From an uncultured bacterium (GTDB lineage: Bacteria > Verrucomicrobiota > Kiritimatiellia > RFP12 > UBA1067): 9,930 nucleotides of DNA. Positions 6,108 through 9,930 of this stretch are shown here, one piece after another. A program made the translations under genes and the position numbers. Below the pieces are notes generated by a model, which was not told the origin of the DNA, searched no databases, and saw only the letters and a program-made list of their open reading frames with translations. Where the stretch lies: assembly GCA_902779075.1 (NCBI GenBank), contig CACZAK010000159.1, positions 1 through 9,930 on the forward strand, given 5' to 3'. How positions within the stretch are numbered: position 1 is the first letter of the stretch; each line of letters starts with the position of its first letter.

Positions 6108-7154
6108 ATGCAGGAGCTGACGCCAGGTCTCGTCATCGCATCGTACCGCGTCATCCGCCAGCTGGGCGCTGGCGGCATGGGTGCCGTCTACGAGGTCGAG
6201 CACGTGACGCTCGGCGTCCACTACGCGCTCAAGACGTTCACGTTGGAGAAAGGCCACGCCGAACTGTTCCGGAAGCGGTTCCTCGTCGAGGGGCGTCTCC
6301 TCGCGCGGCTGAGCCATCCGAACCTCGTGCGCGTGTTCGACCTCGCCTACGACGAGTCGCTAGACCTGCTCTACTACGTGATGGACCTCGTCCTCTTCGA
6401 GGACGGCGAGGCTCACACGCTCGCAGACATCGAACAGGGCAGCGTGGAAGAGGGCGACCTCGTGCAGTGGTTCGGCGAACTCTGCCAGGCGCTCGCCTAC
6501 GTCCACGCCCAGGGCATCGTCCACCGCGACATCAAGCTCGGCAACATTCTCCTCGCGCCCGGGAGGCGCGTGGTTCTTTCCGACTTCGGTATCTCGAAGG
6601 TACTGGGTAACAAGCTGCGCACCGATATCGACGTCTCGCGCACGATGACCGAGATGACGGCGAACGGCAAGCTCATCATGGGCACCAAGGGCTACATGGC
6701 CCCGGAGCTTCTGAACGGACAGGAGGCGACGCCTGCCGCCGACGTCTACGCGCTCGGCGTCGCGTTCTTCCACCTGCTCACCGGCGTGTGGTACGACAAG
6801 GTCCTCATCGAAAAGGACCGTATCGACCTCCATCTGCTGCAGTACTACGAGTACCGCTGGCGGGACGTCCTGCCGGCGATGCTGGACGAGGATCCCGCCA
6901 AACGTCCGCTCGACCTCGAAAAACTTCCCGTCCTTCTCACGTCGCAACCGGCTGCGCCGCAACGCCGTTCCAGCCCCTGGCTGTGGGCGGCGGCGGGTGT
7001 CGCTGTTGTCGTGTGTGGAACGGCAGTCATGTTCCGGAGCAAATCGCCGTCCAAGGAGCTGGCCGTACTGCAAGCCCCGTTGGAACATCAGGACCCGTCC
7101 CCGGAAGACAACTGGCTGAAGGACGCATTTGACGTACCGGAGAGTCTGCGATGA
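6108..7154 (+). CDS. Membrane-anchored Ser/Thr protein kinase
   Basis: This is a Hanks-type (PknB-like) kinase of 348 residues. The catalytic domain spans about 13-275: glycine loop GAGGMG (20-25), ATP-binding Lys42 in YALK, the HRD motif with catalytic Asp141 followed by IKLGN, DFG with Asp159, a long activation segment rich in Ser/Thr (DVSRTMTEMT), and APE (198-200). All catalytic residues are present. A proline/serine linker leads to one transmembrane helix (about 291-309) and a 39-residue, acidic C-terminal tail expected outside the membrane; it has no known sensor domain such as PASTA. ATG 6108 begins just before the kinase fold; no Shine-Dalgarno is seen in the 25-base gap after trpB2. 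It overlaps the sigma factor gene by four bases, which suggests that the kinase controls it. Confidence 0.93.
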   Translation: MQELTPGLVIASYRVIRQLGAGGMGAVYEVEHVTLGVHYALKTFTLEKGHAELFRKRFLVEGRLLARLSHPNLVRVFDLAYDESLDLLYYVMDLVLFEDGEAHTLADIEQGSVEEGDLVQWFGELCQALAYVHAQGIVHRDIKLGNILLAPGRRVVLSDFGISKVLGNKLRTDIDVSRTMTEMTANGKLIMGTKGYMAPELLNGQEATPAADVYALGVAFFHLLTGVWYDKVLIEKDRIDLHLLQYYEYRWRDVLPAMLDEDPAKRPLDLEKLPVLLTSQPAAPQRRSSPWLWAAAGVAVVVCGTAVMFRSKSPSKELAVLQAPLEHQDPSPEDNWLKDAFDVPESLR

Positions 7155-7756
7155 GCACCCTGCCCGATACGCCCGTCACGCTCATCGCGCGCATGGCCGC
7201 CCAGGTCACGGGCGAGGACGAGGCCGGCTGGGTGAGGTTCTTTGACCTCTACCAGCCCGTGATCCGGCATTTCGCGCGCGCAGCCGGGGCGAAGACGGAC
7301 GAGGAGGACGTCGCCCAAGACGTCCTGCTCAAGCTCGTAGAGGTGTTCCGCAACGGCGTATACACGCCGGACAAGGGGCGCTTCCGCTCCTACCTCGCCG
7401 CCATCACCCGCCGCGAGGTCATCAACCGCTGGCAGAAAGCGCAGGCGCGCGCGGAGGGGCGTCACGTCTCGCTCGATGATGAGAACGCCCCGCTGGAACT
7501 CTCCGTGCCGCCCGAGGCGGCGGCGATCCTGGACGCAAAATGGCGGTTGGCGCAACATACGGCCGCTATGGAACACGTACTCACGCGCACCGCCCTCGCG
7601 CAGAAGTCCAAGGACATCTACCGCGCCTACGTGTTGGAGGAAAAGCCCATTGGCGAGGTGGCAAAGGCGTTCGGTGTTTCCCGAAACGTGGTCTCGCAGA
7701 CCAAAACCCGCGTCGATGCCATGATCGCCGACTTTGAGGCCATGTTCCGCGACTGA
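7151..7756 (+). CDS. ECF-type RNA polymerase sigma factor
   Basis: The 201-residue protein has only regions 2 and 4, as in the ECF group. Region 2 (about 22-95) includes DEEDVAQDVLLKLVEVF, then GRFRSYLAAITRREVINRWQK, which matches the -10 recognition helices. Region 4 (about 152-190) has IYRAYVLEEKPIGEVAKAFGVSRNVVSQTKTRV, a helix-turn-helix for the -35. The start ATGA overlaps the kinase stop. No anti-sigma gene is seen, which is usual for kinase-linked ECF factors such as Vibrio EcfP with PknT, where phosphorylation activates the factor. In that group, as I recall, the acidic region 2.2 motif is lost and replaced by a phosphosite; here the acidic residues D50-E51-E52-D53 remain, so the same switch cannot be assumed. 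Its target may be the FGE gene downstream. Confidence 0.9.
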   Translation: MSTLPDTPVTLIARMAAQVTGEDEAGWVRFFDLYQPVIRHFARAAGAKTDEEDVAQDVLLKLVEVFRNGVYTPDKGRFRSYLAAITRREVINRWQKAQARAEGRHVSLDDENAPLELSVPPEAAAILDAKWRLAQHTAAMEHVLTRTALAQKSKDIYRAYVLEEKPIGEVAKAFGVSRNVVSQTKTRVDAMIADFEAMFRD

Positions 7757-7881
7757 GACGCCCATTCAAAAAAATAAAAATCTACTGTCATTTCCTTCCT
7801 CAATTCTTGTACCACCCAATAGAACATCAAAAACACGGCGTGGACAGCCACGCCGGAAAATGACAAAAACGGAGAGAAGGA
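7757..7881 (+). promoter_or_regulatory. AT-rich leader upstream of the FGE gene
   Basis: This 125-base gap is much lower in GC than the flanking genes and holds an A-tract (7768-7780). Most bases have no recognised signal. A GAAC at 7822-7825, like the AAC core of ECF -35 boxes, is followed after 13 bases by CGT, a shorter spacer than usual, so I do not call a promoter. GGAG at 7871-7874, 7 bases before ATG 7882, is the ribosome site. A separate promoter for the downstream gene is likely here, but its position is not clear. Confidence 0.4.
7836..7855. repeat. Hairpin in the leader of the FGE gene
   Basis: CGGCGTGG (7836-7843) and CCACGCCG (7848-7855) form a perfect 8-bp stem with a 4-base ACAG loop. 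No T-run follows on the + strand, so it is not a terminator for the sigma gene. On the - strand the stem is followed by a TGTTTTT tract, but no - strand gene ends here. It lies 26 bases before the FGE start and could affect mRNA stability or translation. Confidence 0.7.
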
Positions 7882-9582
7882 ATGAAAAAATTGTTATTGA
7901 TTATGACGGCAGTGCTCGCTCTTGCGGCGGCTGCCATGCCGACGAACGACGAGGTCAAGAAGGCCGCGCCGATAGTAAAGGAACTGATGAACCCGCTAGT
8001 GTCCGAGTTCATGGCCAGAAAGAAGACCGCCGTCGAGGTGGGCGAAACGGCCATGGCATACGCCAAGGAGGCGGACTCCGAGGCCACCAAGTTCCTGCTC
8101 CTGAAGGGCGCCATCTGGTACTTTGCCCAGGCCAAGGAGGACGCCAAGGCCGTCGCCGCCATCGCCGCGCTGGATGAACAGGTGAAGAACCTTCCGCCCG
8201 AGGTCATGCGCAACGACATCATCAAGCCCGCCATCGACCACGTGAGCAAGCAGAGCGTACCCGGGCTCTTCGCGCAGTACCGCACGGCATCCGCGCAGAT
8301 GGAGATCGCGAAGCTGGGGCCGTCCGTCAGGCGAAAAAAGGCCGACGAGTCCACCCGCCGCCGCTACGCGGAGCTATTGGCCGTGACGGGCGACTGGAAG
8401 GCCGCTCTGGACGTCTTCGCGAAGCTGGATGACGCCAAGGACGCAGTGAAGGCCGAGTCAGCAGGCAAGGCGCTCGCCCCGGCAGGCGACTTCTGGTGGG
8501 ACTACAAGCCGACGGAACCCACGGCGGCGGACGCAATCAAGGCCCATGCCGTGGCGCTCTACCGTCAGGCCATCGCCTCCGGCGAGGTGACCGGCCTCAA
8601 GAAGGTTGTCGCCGAGAAGCGCATCGCCACGGTGCCGTTCGCCGACAGCTTCAACGTTTCCGTACCTCGGGGAAGCGCTCTTGCCGCTTCAAGCGCCCTT
8701 TACTGCGTCATTGACCTCTCGGCGGGACCGAACGCGAGCAAGTATCCCGTCTCGTACCTTGCCGCCGAACCGAAGGGCGGCTGGACGGATGAGTACAAGA
8801 CAACGAAGCTTGTCCTCCGCCGCATTGAGCCGGGCACGTTCATCATGGGCGAAGACCAGACAAATGAATCCCACCGCGTCACGCTCACCAAGCCGTTCTA
8901 CATCGGCGTGTTCGAGGTCACACAGAAGCAATACGAATTGGTGATGGGGAAAAATCCGTCAATGTTCAAGGGCGACAAACGACCTGTGGAGAGGGTTTCG
9001 TACTATATGATCCGCGGCGGTGCCAAGGGCAGGCAATGGCCTGCGTCCGCCGCCGTGGATGCAAATAGTTTCATGGGCAAGTTCAGGGCGCGTACGCACA
9101 TCGAAACGTTTGACCTTCCCACGGAAGCGCAATGGGAATACGCATGCCGTGCAGGAACTACGGCTCCGCGATATGATGGCTCGGACATAAACGACTTTGA
9201 AAGCCTGATGAAACTTGGAAGGTTCTTATGGAATCAGAAAACGCGTGGACATAGAGAGCCTGACTCGGATTTCAAGCAGCACAAGCCTGACGGCAAAGGC
9301 GGTTGTTGGGAGAATCACACTTCTGTGGGGTTATACAAGCCCAATGCTTGGGGACTGTTCGATGTTTATGGCAACGTGTGGGAGTTGTGCTTGGACTGGT
9401 TAGGGGAGTTGCCGTACGGGGAGAATCCTGTTGGAGCGGCTTCGGGTTCGTGCCGTGTGCTTCGCGGCGGCAGCTGGAACTTCCCTGCCCAGTTCGGCCA
9501 CTCTGCGTACCGCCTCCCCGAGCCGACGTGGCGCCCATACTTCAACGTCGGCTTCCGCCTCGCCCGGACCCTGTCAAACTAG
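7882..9582 (+). CDS. Secreted FGE/SUMF1-fold protein with helical N-terminal region
   Basis: The 566-residue product starts with a signal peptide (MKKLLLIMTAVLALAAAAMP). Residues 22-235 are mostly charged helices with a GDFWWDY motif, a layout seen in PVC secreted proteins. Residues 310-563 form an FGE-sulfatase (formylglycine-generating enzyme, C-type-lectin-like) domain: RRIEPGTFIMG, PFYIGVFEVTQKQYELVMG, LPTEAQWEYACRAGT, NAWGLFDVYGNVWELCLDW, RVLRGGSW and GFRLAR. In true FGE two cysteines follow RGGS; here those positions are Phe534 and Gly539, so sulfatase activation by the copper mechanism is unlikely, and a binding or structural role is more plausible. Codon use changes within the domain: AT-rich over about 8920-8990 and 9130-9460, then very GC-rich at the end. 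Its place after kinase and sigma genes suggests it is their output or signal partner. Confidence 0.85.
   Translation: MKKLLLIMTAVLALAAAAMPTNDEVKKAAPIVKELMNPLVSEFMARKKTAVEVGETAMAYAKEADSEATKFLLLKGAIWYFAQAKEDAKAVAAIAALDEQVKNLPPEVMRNDIIKPAIDHVSKQSVPGLFAQYRTASAQMEIAKLGPSVRRKKADESTRRRYAELLAVTGDWKAALDVFAKLDDAKDAVKAESAGKALAPAGDFWWDYKPTEPTAADAIKAHAVALYRQAIASGEVTGLKKVVAEKRIATVPFADSFNVSVPRGSALAASSALYCVIDLSAGPNASKYPVSYLAAEPKGGWTDEYKTTKLVLRRIEPGTFIMGEDQTNESHRVTLTKPFYIGVFEVTQKQYELVMGKNPSMFKGDKRPVERVSYYMIRGGAKGRQWPASAAVDANSFMGKFRARTHIETFDLPTEAQWEYACRAGTTAPRYDGSDINDFESLMKLGRFLWNQKTRGHREPDSDFKQHKPDGKGGCWENHTSVGLYKPNAWGLFDVYGNVWELCLDWLGELPYGENPVGAASGSCRVLRGGSWNFPAQFGHSAYRLPEPTWRPYFNVGFRLARTLSN
9463..9582 (+). 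other. GC-rich 3' end of the FGE gene, possible hypervariable region
   Basis: From R528 onward nearly every codon ends in C or G, while the preceding 100 codons are rich in A/T-ending codons. In FGE-fold proteins this segment builds the exposed face of the domain, and in diversity-generating retroelement (DGR) targets it is the variable region. Where a template would give runs of Asn (AAC), this copy has TTC, TTC, GGC, CAC, CTC, CCC, TAC and TTC, all reachable from AAC by changes at A only. The genome favours C-ending codons, so this is suggestive, not proof. No reverse transcriptase or template is in the window. Confidence 0.3.
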
Positions 9583-9598
9583 GCTGTGGTTGGGTAGA

Positions 9599-9649
9599 GG
9601 CGGTGTTCCACCGTCGCCTGCGGCTACGGACGGCGATGGAACGCCGTCC
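9599..9649. repeat. Nested inverted repeat (REP/BIME-like)
   Basis: Bases 9601-9618 pair with 9629-9646 (16 of 18, two of them G-T), around a 10-base loop. Each half also folds by itself: CGGTG-TTC-CACCG at 9601-9613 on the left and the terminator stem on the right. Two inverted hairpins sharing a GTTCCA/TGGAAC core resemble the paired REP units (BIMEs) of other bacteria. Whether it recurs in this genome is unknown. Confidence 0.5.
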
Positions 9650-9660
9650 GTACCGTTTTT
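9621..9660 (+). terminator. Intrinsic terminator after the FGE gene
   Basis: ACGGACGGCG (9626-9635) pairs perfectly with CGCCGTCCGT (9642-9651) around the loop ATGGAA. T9625-A9652 adds a pair, and with one bulged C the stem reaches C9621-G9655. TTTTT (9656-9660) follows directly. It sits 39 bases after the FGE stop and is the only convincing rho-independent terminator in the window, so it should end the kinase-sigma-FGE transcript. Confidence 0.8.
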
Positions 9661-9676
9661 GCAAGTGAGCCGCACG

Positions 9677-9751
9677 GACGGTTCGATGTGCGACTACCTG
9701 CCGACTGACGCCGACCTCGAAGAGAGCTTCGCGAAGCTCCCGAAGGTCTAA
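9677..9751 (+). pseudogene. Fragment of trpB2: last 24 codons and stop
   Basis: The segment encodes DGSMCDYLPTDADLEESF and the rest of the TrpB2 C-terminus with its stop, differing from the intact gene by one silent change and Ser to Ala. Nothing upstream (9583-9676) resembles the rest of trpB2. In-frame GTG 9665 and ATG 9686 exist but have no ribosome site and would give peptides of 28 or 21 residues, so this is a remnant rather than a gene. It lies just before the tRNA promoter. Confidence 0.88.
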
Positions 9752-9754
9752 TCC
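9677..9754 (+). repeat. Right copy of 78-bp direct repeat (trpB2 3' end)
   Basis: This is the partner of 6008-6085. Together the copies bracket the kinase-sigma-FGE cassette. The palindrome GAGCTTCGCGAAGCTC is conserved at 9724-9739. The sequence diverges at once on both sides, so the unit is sharply bounded like an attachment-site or recombination duplication. Confidence 0.95.
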
Positions 9755-9784
9755 CAACAGATTACTTTTTTTGAAGATTCCCCC

Positions 9785-9813
9785 TTGCGCGCGGGGCGGG
9801 GAAATGATATACT
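9785..9813 (+). promoter_or_regulatory. Promoter of the tRNA-Arg gene
   Basis: TTGCGC (9785-9790, 3/6) and TATACT (9808-9813, 5/6) are separated by an ideal 17 bases. The start of transcription would fall near 9820, about 12 bases before the mature tRNA. A GC-rich discriminator (CCGCCG) follows the -10, as is common at stringently controlled stable-RNA promoters. Confidence 0.65.
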
Positions 9814-9832
9814 ATCCGCCGTTTTCCGATAA

Positions 9833-9909
9833 GGGCCTGTAGCTCAACTGGATAGAGCATCAGACTACGAATCTGAGGGTTGTAGGTTCGACTCCTGTCA
9901 GGCCCGCCA
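9833..9909 (+). tRNA. tRNA-Arg (anticodon ACG)
   Basis: The 77 bases fold into a full cloverleaf. The acceptor stem GGGCCTG/CAGGCCC is perfect, followed by discriminator G and an encoded CCA. The D stem is GCTC/GAGC. The anticodon stem TCAGA/TCTGA closes the loop CTACGAA with anticodon ACG at 9867-9869, and the T arm carries TTCGACT. A34 would be deaminated to inosine by TadA so that one tRNA reads CGU, CGC and CGA. Confidence 0.96.
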
Positions 9910-9930
9910 TTCGGAGGACGCCAGATTGCG

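Noticed and set aside
4694..6178. A 494-residue open frame on the - strand across trpB2
   Set aside because: It is a shadow of trpB2: the composition is dominated by Arg, Ala and Leu, as expected opposite a GC3-rich gene, it has no family motif, and the + strand frame has all PLP-enzyme signatures.
9431..9751. A 106-codon + strand frame ending in the TrpB2 C-terminus
   Set aside because: Its first half overlaps the FGE gene in another frame and it runs through the terminator hairpin. Only the last 24 codons have meaning, as a copy of the trpB2 end.
9766..9772. Run of seven T as a terminator after the trpB2 remnant
   Set aside because: No stem lies directly before it; the nearest palindrome (9724-9739) is 26 bases upstream.
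9910..9930. Start of another gene after the tRNA
   Set aside because: Only 21 bases remain. A GGAGG-like string is present but no start codon or frame can be supported.

Overview
The window is a GC-rich stretch with every gene on the + strand. It looks like a member of the PVC bacteria, most likely Kiritimatiellae or a related Verrucomicrobiota lineage. This is inferred from the mix of a stand-alone TrpB2, a Ser/Thr kinase overlapping an ECF sigma gene, and a secreted protein with an FGE/SUMF1 C-terminal domain. No taxonomic marker gene is present, so the assignment is moderate at best.

Region 1 (1-4672) is a tight housekeeping run with gaps of at most 28 bases and several stop/start overlaps. 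It holds the 3' end of spermidine synthase (speE), the tRNA-modification GTPase mnmE, a small one-helix membrane protein, quinolinate phosphoribosyltransferase (nadC), type III pantothenate kinase (coaX), an unrecognised lipoprotein and a KtrA/TrkA-type RCK protein. These genes serve polyamine synthesis, tRNA wobble modification, NAD and CoA supply, and potassium transport control. A likely extended -10 promoter at the end of mnmE could start a second transcript almost at the ATG of the small membrane protein. The coaX gene carries three in-frame 18-bp tandem repeats next to a palindrome.

Region 2 (4715-6082) is trpB2, a PLP-dependent tryptophan synthase beta homologue with its own Shine-Dalgarno and no trpA in the window.

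Region 3 (6083-9676) is a signalling cassette: a membrane-anchored Ser/Thr kinase, an ECF-type sigma factor overlapping it by 4 bases, an AT-rich 125-base gap with a hairpin, and a secreted protein with a helical N-terminal part and a C-terminal FGE-sulfatase fold. A nested inverted repeat ending in a strong intrinsic terminator closes it.

Region 4 (9677-9930) starts with a 78-base near-perfect copy of the 3' end of trpB2 (76/78 identical), followed by a promoter and a complete tRNA-Arg(ACG). The cassette is thus bracketed by direct repeats of the trpB2 end, each with a 16-bp perfect palindrome at its core. The simplest reading is that about 3.67 kb was inserted, or rearranged into place, between trpB2 and its original downstream neighbour, the tRNA gene.

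The two observations most worth following are this bracketed kinase-sigma-FGE cassette and the last 120 bases of the FGE gene. There codon usage switches sharply, the FGE cysteines are missing, and the residues resemble the variable region of C-type-lectin-fold targets of diversity-generating retroelements. No reverse transcriptase or template repeat is in the window, so that second idea is a hypothesis only.
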